From: Winslowiella toletana
Lineage (GTDB): Bacteria; Pseudomonadota; Gammaproteobacteria; Enterobacterales; Enterobacteriaceae
Assembly: GCF_017875465.1 (NCBI RefSeq)
Contig: NZ_JAGGMQ010000001.1
Span: 124,001 to 188,000, forward strand
Direction of reading: 5' to 3'
DNA length: 64,000 nt
Shown here one piece after another: positions 16,183 through 26,281 of this stretch; the stretch's first letter is position 1, and every line of letters begins with the position of its first letter. Made by a program: the position numbers and the translations under genes. The notes under the pieces are model-generated. The model saw nothing but the letters and a program-made list of their open reading frames with translations. It searched no databases and had not been told where the DNA came from.

Positions 16183-17388
16183 ATGTCGCGCCCTGTTATG
16201 CAAAAATTCACCCTGCTCCTGTTGAGCCTCGTTCTGCTGGCTCCGCTGGGCATCGATCTTTATCTGCCTACCCTGCCACAAATTGCCGACGGCTTAGCCA
16301 CACCAGTGAGTAATATCCAGACCACCATCCCGCTGTTTCTGCTGGTTATGGGACTGGGTCAAATCGTCGCCGGTCCGCTGGTCGATAACTTTGGCCGTAA
16401 ACCGATCGCCATTATTGGTCTGCTGCTGTATATCACCGGCAGTGTGGTCGGCGCGATGGCGGTCAACTGGCCAATGTTCCTGGTGGCACGCCTGATTCAG
16501 GGTATCGCTGTCTGCTGCACTGCGGTGGTGGCGTTTAGCGGCGTGCGTGACCGTCTGAATGGCGAGGACGCGGCGCGCGCCTACGGCTTTCTGAACGGCG
16601 CGCTGAATATCGTGCCAGCGCTGGCGCCGATGCTGGGTGGCTTTCTCGCCGATGCCTTTGGCTGGCGCGCGCCTTTCTGGTTCCTTGCCAGCTATGCGCT
16701 GTTTATCGGCGTGATTGTGCTGTTCTTCCTGCCGGAAACCCGTCCAGCGGATACGCAGCCGGTTAAAGGCCTGCCGTTGCGTCAGTACTGGCAGATCTTC
16801 AGACAGCCTCGTTTTCTGGCGTTTGCCTTTGCTAACGCCGGTGCGCTGGGCATGGTGCTGACCTATGTCTCTCTGGCGCCGCAGGTGCTGATGACCGAAG
16901 GCAAACTCAGCGCACTGCAGTTTTCTGTCGCCTTTGGTACTAACGGTTTCTGGATTATGCTGGTCAGTGTGCTGGTCAATAAAATGATCCGTAAACTGGG
17001 CCGCCCGATCTGTCTGGCGATTGGCAGTATCACCATGTTCATCGGCGCCATTACACTGTATGGCGGCGTATTGCTGCTGCCCGCCGCGTGGCAAACGCAC
17101 TGGGCGCTGTATATGATCCCGGTAGGGATTTCAGTGGCAGGCCTGGCGTTTACCGTAGGCCCGGCCACCAGCTATGCGCTGGAACCTTATCAGCAGCAGG
17201 CAGGCGTCGCCTCCGCGCTGGCCGGTTTTATTCAGATGGCCGGGGGTTCATCCGCAGGATTATTTATGATGGCGTTGCCGTTAAGTGAGAAAGCGGCGCT
17301 GTCATTGATGATGCTGGTGGGTGCGGTGCTGGCGTTCACCGCATGGCGCTGCAGTAAAGCAGTGCGCGGCCGTATCACCGCGCTCTGA
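16183..17388 (+). CDS. Bcr/CflA-family multidrug efflux MFS transporter
   Basis: Inner-membrane proton-coupled drug exporter of the 12-helix DHA1 type. About 401 residues from the ATG at 16183 (MSRPVMQKFTLLL); an ATG at 16198 is equally possible, and neither has a good ribosome-binding site. The frame is open to 16078, but that segment includes the inverted repeat and is not membrane-like. Family signatures: PLGIDLYLPTLP at the first helix, motif A as GPLVDNFGRKP after helix 2, and ARLIQGIAVCC in helix 4. The substrate cannot be read from the sequence. It converges on dadX with only 4 bp between the stop codons. Confidence 0.85.
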   Translation: MSRPVMQKFTLLLLSLVLLAPLGIDLYLPTLPQIADGLATPVSNIQTTIPLFLLVMGLGQIVAGPLVDNFGRKPIAIIGLLLYITGSVVGAMAVNWPMFLVARLIQGIAVCCTAVVAFSGVRDRLNGEDAARAYGFLNGALNIVPALAPMLGGFLADAFGWRAPFWFLASYALFIGVIVLFFLPETRPADTQPVKGLPLRQYWQIFRQPRFLAFAFANAGALGMVLTYVSLAPQVLMTEGKLSALQFSVAFGTNGFWIMLVSVLVNKMIRKLGRPICLAIGSITMFIGAITLYGGVLLLPAAWQTHWALYMIPVGISVAGLAFTVGPATSYALEPYQQQAGVASALAGFIQMAGGSSAGLFMMALPLSEKAALSLMMLVGAVLAFTAWRCSKAVRGRITAL

Positions 17389-17392
17389 AGGT

Positions 17393-18463
17393 TTAACGAA
17401 TGTTTACCGGTACTCGTGGGGCGAGCGCGCACATCAGCTCATACCCCACCGTACCGGCGGCACTGGCGACATCATCGATTTTCACGTTATTGCCCCACAG
17501 CTCCACTTTGCTGCCAATACCTGCCTGATGGCAGGGAGTCAGATCGACCATAATCATATCCATCGAAATCGCCCCCAGTGTCTGCGTCAGCACGCCATCC
17601 ACCATCACTGGCGTTCCGGTTGGCGCATGACGCGGATAGCCGTCAGCATAGCCACAGGCGACGACACCAATCCGTTGTTCGGCCTGCGCGCGATATCTGG
17701 CGCCATAGCCGACGCAATCATCAGCTTGCAAATTCTGCACCGCAATAATCTCGCTGCTCAGCGTCATCACCGGTTGTAAACCACTGCTGGCGATATCCTG
17801 CCACTGGCCGCTGGGTGATGCGCCATACAGCACAATGCCGGGACGCACCCAGTCGAAATGGGTCTGCGGATGCCACAGCGTGGCCGCAGAGTTGGCCAGC
17901 GAACGGGAACAGTTCAGCCCTTCCGCCGCACGCTCAACGCGTTGCAACGGCGCGACAATCCCTTCAGCTTTCTCCGCTGCGGCGAAATGCGCCATTAACG
18001 TCATCTCACCCACATTATCCAGCGCACGCAGTTTTTGCCAGGCGTTGTAAACCTGATCGGGCTGGAAACCGAGCCGGTTCATCCCGCTGTTAACTTTCAG
18101 ATAAATATCGAGCGGCGCCGCCAGTTTAGCGTTAGCAATCGCCTGAATCTGCCAGTTGCTGTGGACGCTGGTGGTTAAGCGGTAGCGATCGAGAATCGCC
18201 AGCTCATCGCTGTGAAAGAAACCTTCCAGTAACAGGATCGGTTTTTTCCAGCCGCGCTCACGCAGCAGAATCGCCTCTTCCAGATTCAGCAGCGCGAAGC
18301 CGTCCGTCTCTGACAAACTCTGCCAGACCCGGTCAATACCGTGGCCATAGGCATTCGCTTTGACCACCGACCAGATACGGGAATCAGGCGCAGCCTGGCG
18401 AACAATCGCCAGGTTTTGTCGCAACGCGGCAGTATCAATGGTTGCGACAATCGGACGTGACAT
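17393..18463 (-). CDS. dadX: Catabolic alanine racemase DadX
   Basis: PLP-dependent racemase converting L-alanine to D-alanine for catabolism. The start at 18463 (MSRPIVATID) follows AAGGAGAGG; the frame extends 13 codons further but into the dadA stop region. 356 residues, the E. coli DadX length. PLP-binding Lys35 is in SVVKANAYGHG and the second catalytic base is Tyr253 in VGYGARY. It lies 19 bp behind dadA, so this is a dadAX operon, which marks it as the catabolic rather than the biosynthetic racemase. Confidence 0.96.
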   Translation of the reverse strand: MSRPIVATIDTAALRQNLAIVRQAAPDSRIWSVVKANAYGHGIDRVWQSLSETDGFALLNLEEAILLRERGWKKPILLLEGFFHSDELAILDRYRLTTSVHSNWQIQAIANAKLAAPLDIYLKVNSGMNRLGFQPDQVYNAWQKLRALDNVGEMTLMAHFAAAEKAEGIVAPLQRVERAAEGLNCSRSLANSAATLWHPQTHFDWVRPGIVLYGASPSGQWQDIASSGLQPVMTLSSEIIAVQNLQADDCVGYGARYRAQAEQRIGVVACGYADGYPRHAPTGTPVMVDGVLTQTLGAISMDMIMVDLTPCHQAGIGSKVELWGNNVKIDDVASAAGTVGYELMCALAPRVPVNIR

Positions 18464-18482
18464 AACCTCTCCTTGTAAAGCC

Positions 18483-19787
18483 TTAACGCGTAACGTCAGC
18501 ACGGTGTAACGGGGTGCTGTTGGATGCGGAAAAACCCGGCAGATAGCGCATGACCGACAGATCGTCAGCGGCGATGGCCGGGGTTTGTGCGGAAATAATA
18601 TCAGAAAGTAGCTGGCCTGAACCGCATGCCATGGTCCATCCGAGCGTTCCGTGACCAGTATTGAGGAAAAGATTTTTCAGCGGCGTACGGCCAACAATTG
18701 GCGTGCCGTCCGGCGTCATCGGACGCAGGCCGCTCCAGAAGCTGGCTTGCTCGATATGGCCACCGGTGGGATAGAGATCGCGCACCACCATTTCCAGCGT
18801 TTCGCGCCGCGCAGGCAGCAGCCGGTTGTTATAGCCGACGATCTCCGCCATGCCGCCGACGCGGATACGGTTATCAAAACGGGTAATCGCCACTTTATAG
18901 CTTTCGTCCAGCACCGTAGAAACCGGCGCGCCCGCGGGATCACTGATGGGGATCGTCAACGAGTAGCCTTTTAACGGATAGACCGGAATATCGAGGATAT
19001 TGTGCAACAGTGAAGTGGAGTAAGAACCAAACGCCACTACATAGGCATCGGCTTTAATCACTTCCTCCCCGCACTTCACGCCATAAATATGGTTGCCGTC
19101 ACGCAGCAGATGATCCACCGGGGTGTTAAAGCGGAAGTTGACACCAGCCGCCGCAGCCATCTCCGCCAGACGCTGAGTAAACAGCTGGCAGTCGCCGGTT
19201 TCATCATTAGGTAAGCGCAGACCGCCGGTCAGCTTATGGCTGGTGGCAGCCAGCGCCGGTTCGACGCTGGCCAGTTCGCTGGCTTCCAGCAGCTGATAAG
19301 GTACTCCCGCCTGCTGCAATACCGCGATATCTTTTGCGGCGCTTTCATACTGCTGCGCAGTGCGGAACAGCTGCAATGTGCCGCCCTGCCGTCCTTCATA
19401 GGCGATGCCGGTCTGTTCGCGCAGCGTTTTCAGACAGTCGCGGCTATATTCGGCAATGCGCACCATGCGACTTTTATTCTGCTGATAGTGGCGCATATCG
19501 CAGTTACGCAGCATCTGCCACATCCACTGCAGCTGAAAACTGCTGCCATCAAGACGGATAGCCAGCGGCGCGTGGCGCTGAAACATCCATTTAACTGCCT
19601 TTAGCGGTACGCCTGGCGCCGCCCATGGGGCAGCATAACCTGGCGAAATCTGCCCGGCATTACCGGCGCTGGTTTCCAGCGCGGGCCCTGGCTGACGGTC
19701 AATTACCGTAACCTCATGCCCCGCTTGCGCCAGATACCATGCACTGGCGACTCCCACCACCCCACTTCCAAGAATGACAACTCGCAT
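18483..19787 (-). CDS. dadA: D-amino acid dehydrogenase, small subunit DadA
   Basis: Membrane-associated FAD enzyme that oxidises D-alanine (formed by DadX from L-alanine) to pyruvate and feeds electrons to quinones. The start at 19787 ([17 protein letters not shown]) places the FAD-binding GxGxxG at residues 7-12. 434 residues. C-terminal family blocks [14 protein letters not shown] and [12 protein letters not shown] complete the flavin site. First gene of dadAX; the upstream divergent region carries CRP- and Lrp-like sites, as known for dad in E. coli. Confidence 0.96.
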   Translation of the reverse strand: MRVVILGSGVVGVASAWYLAQAGHEVTVIDRQPGPALETSAGNAGQISPGYAAPWAAPGVPLKAVKWMFQRHAPLAIRLDGSSFQLQWMWQMLRNCDMRHYQQNKSRMVRIAEYSRDCLKTLREQTGIAYEGRQGGTLQLFRTAQQYESAAKDIAVLQQAGVPYQLLEASELASVEPALAATSHKLTGGLRLPNDETGDCQLFTQRLAEMAAAAGVNFRFNTPVDHLLRDGNHIYGVKCGEEVIKADAYVVAFGSYSTSLLHNILDIPVYPLKGYSLTIPISDPAGAPVSTVLDESYKVAITRFDNRIRVGGMAEIVGYNNRLLPARRETLEMVVRDLYPTGGHIEQASFWSGLRPMTPDGTPIVGRTPLKNLFLNTGHGTLGWTMACGSGQLLSDIISAQTPAIAADDLSVMRYLPGFSASNSTPLHRADVTR

Positions 19788-19877
19788 AACCACTCCACGG
19801 CAGTTAACAAAAGAACAATATACTGTTTTGACAGCCTGATTTCGGATGAACATACCGGCAACCCGCAAGGCTGTCGC

Positions 19878-19893
19878 GGTGAACTATTTCACA
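19878..19893 (-). promoter_or_regulatory. CRP-like site upstream of dadA
   Basis: GGTGAACTATTTCACA fits TGTGA-N6-TCACA at nine of ten positions and lies 91-106 bp before the dadA start. The E. coli dad operon is CRP-activated. Confidence 0.55.
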
Positions 19894-20049
19894 TCTTTTT
19901 TACCTTATGGGTAACTAAAAACAAGATGAGAGGTTCAATTTAGAGCAAAATATTGCCATCTGGCGCTTTGCAGCAGCAAATTATTACAAACCCGCATAAT
20001 CCGCGACTTGTCAGCAGAAAAGAAACTGCTCATACAAAACCCTTATAAA

Positions 20050-20064
20050 CAGCATATTATGCTG
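20050..20064. promoter_or_regulatory. Lrp-binding site (full consensus match) in the dadA-ycgB divergent region
   Basis: CAGCATATTATGCTG agrees with the published Lrp consensus YAGHAWATTWTDCTR at all 15 positions and is a near-perfect dyad. A weaker copy (about 11 of 15 on the minus strand) is at 19943-19957. Lrp represses dadAX in E. coli. The rest of the 507-bp gap (19788-20294) is AT-rich with no gene that I can see. Confidence 0.7.
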
Positions 20065-20294
20065 GCTAAGCGCTAATTAATCGCATCTTTTAATATTTGA
20101 AAATTCTTTTTTGCCGCGCGCTCTATTTTCTGCCAAATATTTCGTTTGTGTTCCTGTTTCGGATGAGTGACAGTGAACTATCATTGAAGTATTCGCTCAG
20201 ATTTTCGGGCTTTCTTTGTCGGAACCGACAAGCAGGAAAACTCAGATCACCATGAATCGCTGTTTAATGCTGATTCAAATAAGAGGGGTGCGCT

Positions 20295-21830
20295 ATGACG
20301 ACTATTTTTGACGATGCGATCAGGCACAATAAACGACTCAGCGATGGTCCGGACTGGACCTTTGAACTGCTTGATAGCTACCTGGAAGAGATCGACCGTG
20401 TCGCGAAACTCTACCGGCTCGATACTTACCCGCACCAGATTGAAATCATCACCTCCGAACAGATGATGGATGCCTATTCCAGCGTCGGGATGCCGATCAA
20501 CTATGCCCACTGGTCGTTCGGTAAGAAATTTATTGAGACCGAGCAGCGCTACAAACATGGTCAGCAAGGGCTGGCGTATGAAATCGTCATTAACTCCAAT
20601 CCCTGCATCGCTTACCTGATGGAAGAGAACACCATCACCATGCAGGCGCTGGTGATGGCCCATGCCTGCTATGGTCATAACTCATTTTTTAAAAACAACT
20701 ACCTGTTCCGCAGCTGGACCGACGCCAGTTCAATTGTCGATTATCTGCTGTTTGCCCGCAGTTATATCGCCAAATGCGAAGAGCGCTATGGTGTTGAAGA
20801 GGTCGAACGACTGCTCGACTCCTGCCATGCGCTGATGAACTACGGCGTCGATCGCTATAAACGTCCGCAAAAAATTTCGTTGCAGGAAGAAAAAGCGCGA
20901 CAGCAGAGCCGTGAAGAGTATCTGCAAAGCCAGGTCAATACCTTGTGGCGCACCCTGCCGCGACGCGAGAAAGAGGAAGTGCAGGCAGAAGCGGCTCGCT
21001 ACCCTTCTGAGCCGCAGGAAAACCTGCTGTACTTTATGGAGAAGAATGCGCCGCTGCTGGAGTCCTGGCAACGTGAAGTGCTGCGCATCGTACGTAAGGT
21101 CAGCCAGTACTTCTATCCGCAGAAACAGACCCAGGTGATGAACGAGGGCTGGGCCACCTTCTGGCACTACACCATTCTTAATCACCTGTATGATGAGGGC
21201 AAAGTCTCCGAGCGCTTTATGCTGGAGTTTCTGCACAGTCATACCAATGTGGTCTATCAGCCACCGTATAACAGCCAGTGGTATAGCGGAATTAACCCGT
21301 ATGCCCTTGGCTTTGCGATGTTCCAGGATATTAAACGTATCTGTGAGTCGCCGACAGAAGAGGATCGCTACTGGTTCCCGGATATCGCCGGTAAAGACTG
21401 GCTGGAGACGCTGCATTTCGCCATGCGCGAATTTAAAGATGAGAGCTTTATCAGCCAGTTCCTGTCACCGAAAGTGATGCGCGACTTCCGCCTGTTTACA
21501 GTGCTGGACGACGATCGCAATAATTTCCTGGAGATTGCCGCAATCCACGATGAAGCCGGTTACCGCGCCATCCGTCAGCAGCTTTCCGCGCAATATAATC
21601 TGAGCAATCTGGAACCCAATATTCAGGTGTATAGCGTCGATCTGCGTGGCGACCGTTCATTAACCCTGCGTTATGTGCCGCAGGAGCGCGCGCCGCTGGA
21701 TAAGAGCCGTCGTGAAGTGCTGAAGCATGTGCATCGCCTGTGGGGCTTTGATATCCATCTTGAGCAGCAGAATGAAGATGGCAGCGTGGAGCTGCTTGAT
21801 CGCGTTCCGCCGCGTCCTACCATGCTGTAA
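20295..21830 (+). CDS. ycgB: SpoVR family protein YcgB
   Basis: Cytoplasmic protein of 511 residues, matching E. coli YcgB (510). Biochemical role unknown; it is the third member of the widespread YeaG-YeaH-SpoVR group linked to starvation and stationary-phase physiology. Start at 20295 behind AAGAGGGG. Conserved blocks visible: the His-rich LVMAHACYGHNSFF at about 116-129 and MNEGWATFWHYTI at about 281-293, both with possible metal ligands. Divergent from dadA, single gene, followed by a REP-like hairpin before convergent fadR. Confidence 0.94.
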   Translation: MTTIFDDAIRHNKRLSDGPDWTFELLDSYLEEIDRVAKLYRLDTYPHQIEIITSEQMMDAYSSVGMPINYAHWSFGKKFIETEQRYKHGQQGLAYEIVINSNPCIAYLMEENTITMQALVMAHACYGHNSFFKNNYLFRSWTDASSIVDYLLFARSYIAKCEERYGVEEVERLLDSCHALMNYGVDRYKRPQKISLQEEKARQQSREEYLQSQVNTLWRTLPRREKEEVQAEAARYPSEPQENLLYFMEKNAPLLESWQREVLRIVRKVSQYFYPQKQTQVMNEGWATFWHYTILNHLYDEGKVSERFMLEFLHSHTNVVYQPPYNSQWYSGINPYALGFAMFQDIKRICESPTEEDRYWFPDIAGKDWLETLHFAMREFKDESFISQFLSPKVMRDFRLFTVLDDDRNNFLEIAAIHDEAGYRAIRQQLSAQYNLSNLEPNIQVYSVDLRGDRSLTLRYVPQERAPLDKSRREVLKHVHRLWGFDIHLEQQNEDGSVELLDRVPPRPTML

Positions 21831-21835
21831 CTGAC

Positions 21836-21855
21836 GGGCGGCGAGAACGCCGCCC
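21836..21855. repeat. REP-like hairpin between ycgB and fadR
   Basis: GGGCGGCG-agaa-CGCCGCCC, the same 8-bp stem as in the element at 6429-6448 with one loop change. It sits between convergent genes and has no T run. Confidence 0.65.
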
Positions 21856-21861
21856 AAATGA

Positions 21862-22584
21862 TTAACGACGCTGCTGATGCGCTAAATCGGCCGGCATGGT
21901 TTTCTGCATGCTGTGCCAGATCTCACCACTCTGACGACCATAGTCGCGTACCGCATCGACAATCAGATCAAACTGCTGTTTCTGACTAATCACCATCAGT
22001 TGCTGATAGAAATTCTGCGCCAGTTTCCGTGCTTCGGGATTGGAGAAATAGTAACGTCCGACGCGGGTATATAACCCTTTCAGGCCATTCAGAATCAGAC
22101 CATATATCGGGTTGCCGGAAGCAAAAGCCAGCCCGCGGAAGATATTATAATCCAGTTCGGTATAAGCTTCGGCGTGGTCTTCCACATGGTTGGCGGTATC
22201 CAGCACCTCCTGCGCTTTATCCGCATGATGACGGATGGCGCGACGAATAAAGATCGAGGAGATATTGGTGCGCACAGACAGCAAATTATCAATCAGCTGT
22301 GGCACGCTGTCATGATCGAGACGCGCCAGCGTTTCCAGAATATTCAGCCCGGAAGTTTCCCAGAAATTATTTACCCGGGTCGGTTTGCCATGTTGAATAG
22401 TTAACCAGCCATCGCGCGCCAGGCGCTGAAGCACTTCACGCAACGTGGTGCGGGTGACACCGATTAATTCAGAAAGCTCACGTTCTGCGGGCAAAATGGA
22501 ACCGGGTGGAAAGCGGCTATTCCAGATGCTTTCAATAATATACTCTTCAGCGAAACCCGCTGGGCTCTGCGCCTTAATGACCAT
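21862..22584 (-). CDS. fadR: Fatty acid metabolism regulator FadR
   Basis: GntR-family repressor of beta-oxidation genes and activator of fabA/fabB, released by long-chain acyl-CoA. The start at 22584 ([15 protein letters not shown]) matches E. coli; upstream in-frame Met codons are not conserved. 240 residues. The winged helix-turn-helix is at about 9-72, with the recognition region [20 protein letters not shown]; the acyl-CoA-binding helical domain follows. The likely target fadD is 9 kb away in this window. Divergent from nhaB. Confidence 0.96.
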   Translation of the reverse strand: MVIKAQSPAGFAEEYIIESIWNSRFPPGSILPAERELSELIGVTRTTLREVLQRLARDGWLTIQHGKPTRVNNFWETSGLNILETLARLDHDSVPQLIDNLLSVRTNISSIFIRRAIRHHADKAQEVLDTANHVEDHAEAYTELDYNIFRGLAFASGNPIYGLILNGLKGLYTRVGRYYFSNPEARKLAQNFYQQLMVISQKQQFDLIVDAVRDYGRQSGEIWHSMQKTMPADLAHQQRR

Positions 22585-22808
22585 AACAATTTTTCTCGTC
22601 GCTTTCATATACCGCAAAAAATTCAGCTCATCATACCAGAGGCCCCTGGCGGGACATAGTCTGTAAAGGGGTGAAAAAGCGATCGCGACGTGAAAATAAC
22701 AAAATTATCCCATCCATTAGCAAGATAATCATATTGCCTACAGCCCTCTGCCGCTTTACCCTCTGTTTATATTTATATTACATAGCAAAAATAAGGCTGA
22801 TATCACTG

Positions 22809-24359
22809 ATGGATATTTCTGTCACCGGCGCGATGACGCGTAATTTTCTCGGGCAGTCGCCCGTCTGGTACAAAGTTACCCTGCTGGCTTTTCTGCTGCT
22901 GAATCCGCTGCTGTTCTTTTTTGTCAGCCCGTTTCTCGCCGGCTGGCTGCTGGTAGCGGAGTTTATTTTCACCCTTGGCATGGCATTGAAATGCTATCCG
23001 TTGCTGCCAGGTGGTCTGCTGGCGCTGGAAGCGATTGCGATTGGCATGGCCAGCGCCGGGCAGGTAAAGCAGGAACTGGCTGGTAATCTGGAAGTGCTGC
23101 TGCTGCTGATCTTTATGGTGGCCGGTATCCACTTTATGAAACAGCTGCTGCTGCTGGTGTTTACTAAACTGTTGCTGAATATCCACTCGAAGGTACTACT
23201 CGGACTGTCATTCTGTCTGGCCGCCGCTTTCCTCTCAGCGTTTCTCGATGCGCTGACGGTTGTGGCGGTGGTGATTACCGTGGCCAGCGGTTTTTACGCG
23301 ATTTATCATCAGGTGATCTCGGGTGGTAATAAAGAATCTCATCATGATGACAGTGATATTGCCGAACAGGAGCATCGCCAGACGCTGGAGCAATTCCGCT
23401 CCTTCCTGCGCAGTCTGATGATGCAGGCCGGCGTCGGTACTGCACTCGGTGGCGTGATGACAATGGTCGGCGAACCGCAAAACCTGATTATCGCCAAGGC
23501 CGCCGGCTGGAATTTTGGCGAGTTTTTCCTGCGTATGGCGCCAGTAACCGTACCGGTACTGATTTGCGGCATCCTCACCAGCATCTTAATTGAGCGTTTT
23601 AAATTATTTGGTTATGGCGAGCCGTTGCCGGCGCCGGTGCGAGACATTCTGCTGGATTACGATCGCCAGTCTGGCGCCAGGCGCACACGTCAGGAGAGCG
23701 TACGCTTATGGGTGCAGGCGCTGATTGGCCTCTGGCTGATTGTGGCGCTGGCATTTCATCTGGCGGAAGTGGGCCTGATTGGCCTGTCAGTGATTATCCT
23801 CGCGACGTCACTGTGTGGCGTAACGGATGAGCATGCCATCGGTAAAGCCTTTACTGATGCGCTGCCGTTTACGGCGCTGCTGGCGGTATTTTTCGCCATT
23901 GTGGCGGTGATTGTTGAGCAGCAGCTGTTTAGTCCGCTGATTAACTTTGTGCTGCAGGCCGAGCCCGCCTCGCAGCTTAGCTGGTTCTATGTGTTTAACG
24001 GCCTGCTGTCATCGATTTCCGATAATGTGTTTGTCGGCTCGGTGTATATCAATGAGGCGAAAAATGCCTTTACCAGCGGCGCTATCAGCCTTCAGCAGTT
24101 TGAGCTGCTGGCAGTAGCAACCAATACCGGCACCAACCTGCCCTCAGTCGCCACGCCAAACGGTCAGGCGGCGTTTCTGTTCCTGCTGACCTCGGCGCTG
24201 GCGCCACTGATCCGCCTCTCTTATGGCCGTATGGTGTGGATGGCGCTACCCTTTACAATCGTCTTGTCGCTGGTAGGGCTGATTTGCATTATCTATTGTC
24301 TGGAACCTGTGACGGCATACCTGATGCAACATGGCTGGATCAGCCTGCCACATCCATAA
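22809..24359 (+). CDS. nhaB: Sodium/proton antiporter NhaB
   Basis: Inner-membrane antiporter exchanging cytoplasmic Na+ for external protons. Start at 22809 ([18 protein letters not shown]), where similarity to E. coli NhaB begins; 46 open codons upstream are AT-rich and not conserved. 516 residues with about 11-12 membrane segments. Family blocks: [48 protein letters not shown] and [19 protein letters not shown]. Divergent from fadR. A 123-bp gap leads to dsbB in the same direction. Confidence 0.95.
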   Translation: MDISVTGAMTRNFLGQSPVWYKVTLLAFLLLNPLLFFFVSPFLAGWLLVAEFIFTLGMALKCYPLLPGGLLALEAIAIGMASAGQVKQELAGNLEVLLLLIFMVAGIHFMKQLLLLVFTKLLLNIHSKVLLGLSFCLAAAFLSAFLDALTVVAVVITVASGFYAIYHQVISGGNKESHHDDSDIAEQEHRQTLEQFRSFLRSLMMQAGVGTALGGVMTMVGEPQNLIIAKAAGWNFGEFFLRMAPVTVPVLICGILTSILIERFKLFGYGEPLPAPVRDILLDYDRQSGARRTRQESVRLWVQALIGLWLIVALAFHLAEVGLIGLSVIILATSLCGVTDEHAIGKAFTDALPFTALLAVFFAIVAVIVEQQLFSPLINFVLQAEPASQLSWFYVFNGLLSSISDNVFVGSVYINEAKNAFTSGAISLQQFELLAVATNTGTNLPSVATPNGQAAFLFLLTSALAPLIRLSYGRMVWMALPFTIVLSLVGLICIIYCLEPVTAYLMQHGWISLPHP

Positions 24360-24482
24360 GGCGGAAATTTGACGGTTACTTAATTTAAGTCACTTATCTG
24401 ATTAATTTTTTCGTAGCTGAGGCTGGCAGCGAACGCCTTTTGGTTTACACTGCGCTATCAAGGTTTCTTGCATGGAAAGACT

Positions 24483-25013
24483 ATGTTGCGATATTTAAAT
24501 CAATGCTCCAGAGGACGCGGTGCCTGGTTATTAATGGCTCTGATTGCTCTCGCCCTGGAAATGGTAGCGCTATACTTCCAGCATGTAATGATGCTCAAGC
24601 CTTGCGTGATGTGCATTTATGAACGTTGCGCATTGTGGGGCATTGTTGCGGCAGGCATCGTCGGCGCGATTGCCCCTAAAAGCCCGCTACGTCTGCTGGC
24701 GATTGTCGGCTGGATTTACAGCGCATGGGAAGGTATGCGGTTAGCTTACCAGCACACCATGATTCAGCTGCATCCGAATCCGTTTGTCACCTGTGACTTC
24801 GCCGCGCGTTTCCCGAGCTGGCTGCCACTGGATAAATGGCTGCCGTCGATGTTTGTCGCCAGCGGCGATTGCGCTGAGAACCAGTGGTCTTTCCTGACGT
24901 TAAGCATGCCGCAATGGCTGGTGATTATTTTTGCTGCGTTTCTGCTGGTGGCGGTACTGGTGCTGATCGCCCAGCCGTTTAAACCCAAACGCCGCGATCT
25001 GTTTTCACGCTAA
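24483..25013 (+). CDS. dsbB: Disulfide bond formation protein DsbB
   Basis: Four-helix inner-membrane protein that reoxidises DsbA and passes electrons to quinones. The start at 24483 ([15 protein letters not shown]) gives 176 residues, the E. coli length. Both redox pairs are intact: Cys41/Cys44 ([11 protein letters not shown]) in the first periplasmic loop and Cys104/Cys130 in the second. The same-strand neighbour nhaB is a typical enterobacterial arrangement. A strong terminator follows. Confidence 0.97.
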   Translation: MLRYLNQCSRGRGAWLLMALIALALEMVALYFQHVMMLKPCVMCIYERCALWGIVAAGIVGAIAPKSPLRLLAIVGWIYSAWEGMRLAYQHTMIQLHPNPFVTCDFAARFPSWLPLDKWLPSMFVASGDCAENQWSFLTLSMPQWLVIIFAAFLLVAVLVLIAQPFKPKRRDLFSR

Positions 25014-25020
25014 GCGATAA

Positions 25021-25049
25021 AAAAACGGGCCGTCAGGCCCGTTTTTTTT
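25021..25049. terminator. Bidirectional terminator between dsbB and ycgN
   Basis: ACGGGCC/GGCCCGT stem, 4-nt loop, A5 before and T8 after, located between convergent genes. Confidence 0.9.
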
Positions 25050-25494
25050 ACTGCGCCCACAACGGGCGATTGAGAATATGATCTTCCCAGTCCACAACTT
25101 CACTTTCGCGCACCGCGATATGACGCACGGAGATCCGTGCCGCATGCATCGCCGCTTTCGAACCGCTGCGTAACGGATGCCATACCGGCAGCGATTTGCC
25201 TTCAGCCAGCAGGCGATAAGCACAGCTTGGCGGCAGCCAGGAGAACGTCGGCAGATTGTCGCGTGTCAGTTTGATGCAATCCTCTTCATACTCGAAGCGA
25301 CGCTCATAGTTGCGACACTGGCAGGTTTTGATATTGAGCTGGTTACAGGCGACGTTGGTGAAGTAGATTTCATCGGTATCTTCGTCCTGCAACTTATTCA
25401 GACAACACTGGCCACAACCATCACACAAGGACTCCCATTCCTTATCGGTCATTTGCTCAAGCGACTTTTGCTGCCAGAAAGGGGTATCGGTCAT
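25048..25494 (-). CDS. ycgN: YcgN (UPF0260, cysteine-cluster protein)
   Basis: Cytoplasmic protein of 148 residues, unknown function, matching E. coli YcgN. Its marked feature is a cluster of conserved cysteines: [12 protein letters not shown] near 24-35, then CNQL and CQCRNYE (about 52-65), and further Cys in IKLTR...SCAYRLL. This type of cluster (CxxCxxCC) is typical of metal or iron-sulfur binding proteins. Divided from ycgM by 63 bp in the same direction. Confidence 0.9.
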   Translation of the reverse strand: MTDTPFWQQKSLEQMTDKEWESLCDGCGQCCLNKLQDEDTDEIYFTNVACNQLNIKTCQCRNYERRFEYEEDCIKLTRDNLPTFSWLPPSCAYRLLAEGKSLPVWHPLRSGSKAAMHAARISVRHIAVRESEVVDWEDHILNRPLWAQ

Positions 25495-25557
25495 GGTCTG
25501 GTCCTGTTTTTATGAAAGCCCGCACCTTATAAACAGTTCGGGCTTCAGATGCAACCT

Positions 25558-26217
25558 TTACAGTACGCGCGTCGACACGCCATGGCCGCCCAGCGACAGC
25601 TCCAGCGTATCGCCGGAGGCCATCGGGCCAACGCCTTCCGGGGTGCCGGTTATCACTACATCGCCAGCGCGCAAGGTAAAGTACTGGCTCATATAGGCAA
25701 TCAGCGGCAGAATTTTGGTGATCATATCAGAGGTATTGCCATGCTGACGCACTTCGCCATTGACCACCAGTTTCAGTTCGCTGTTCTGTGGATCGCCGTC
25801 AAATTCGCTGACCGGAATAAAACCTGACAGCGGGCAGGAGTTATCAAAACCTTTCGATTTCTCCCATGGCTGACCGGCTTTCTTCAGACCCGCCTGCAGA
25901 TCGCGCAGTGTCAAATCAAGGGCGATACCGTAACCGGCAATCGCTTTCGCCACATGCTCTTCGGTGGCCTGCTTTAGCGTGGAGCCAATCAGCACCGCCA
26001 GTTCCACTTCATGATGCACAGAGCCAAAGGCTTTCGGGATCGAAATTGGCTGACGCAAATCGCACAGTGCGGTTTCCGGCTTGATAAACACCACCGGCTC
26101 TTCCGGCGTCGCGCTGCCCATCTCTTTAATGTGTTTAGCATAGTTGCTGCCGACACATACCACTTTGCTTACCGGAAAATCTAACAGTGCGCCCTGCCAG
26201 TTACGATGCTGATACAT
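25558..26217 (-). CDS. ycgM: Fumarylacetoacetate hydrolase family protein YcgM (acylpyruvase type)
   Basis: Metal-dependent hydrolase of the FAH family that cleaves acylpyruvates or decarboxylates oxaloacetate-like substrates in relatives. The start at 26217 (MYQHRNWQGALLDFP) follows AGGGGAAA; 219 residues as in E. coli. Metal ligands Glu70 and Glu72 (VHHEVELAVLIG) and Asp101 (ALDLTLRD), with KSKGFDNSCPLS and GDVVITGTPEGVG as further family blocks. Same-strand neighbour of ycgN. Confidence 0.93.
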   Translation of the reverse strand: MYQHRNWQGALLDFPVSKVVCVGSNYAKHIKEMGSATPEEPVVFIKPETALCDLRQPISIPKAFGSVHHEVELAVLIGSTLKQATEEHVAKAIAGYGIALDLTLRDLQAGLKKAGQPWEKSKGFDNSCPLSGFIPVSEFDGDPQNSELKLVVNGEVRQHGNTSDMITKILPLIAYMSQYFTLRAGDVVITGTPEGVGPMASGDTLELSLGGHGVSTRVL

Positions 26218-26281
26218 GCTTTTCCCCTGCTTACTGTTGAGTGGCAACGCCAGCAGCCGCTGGCGTTAGTCAGTTAATCAC

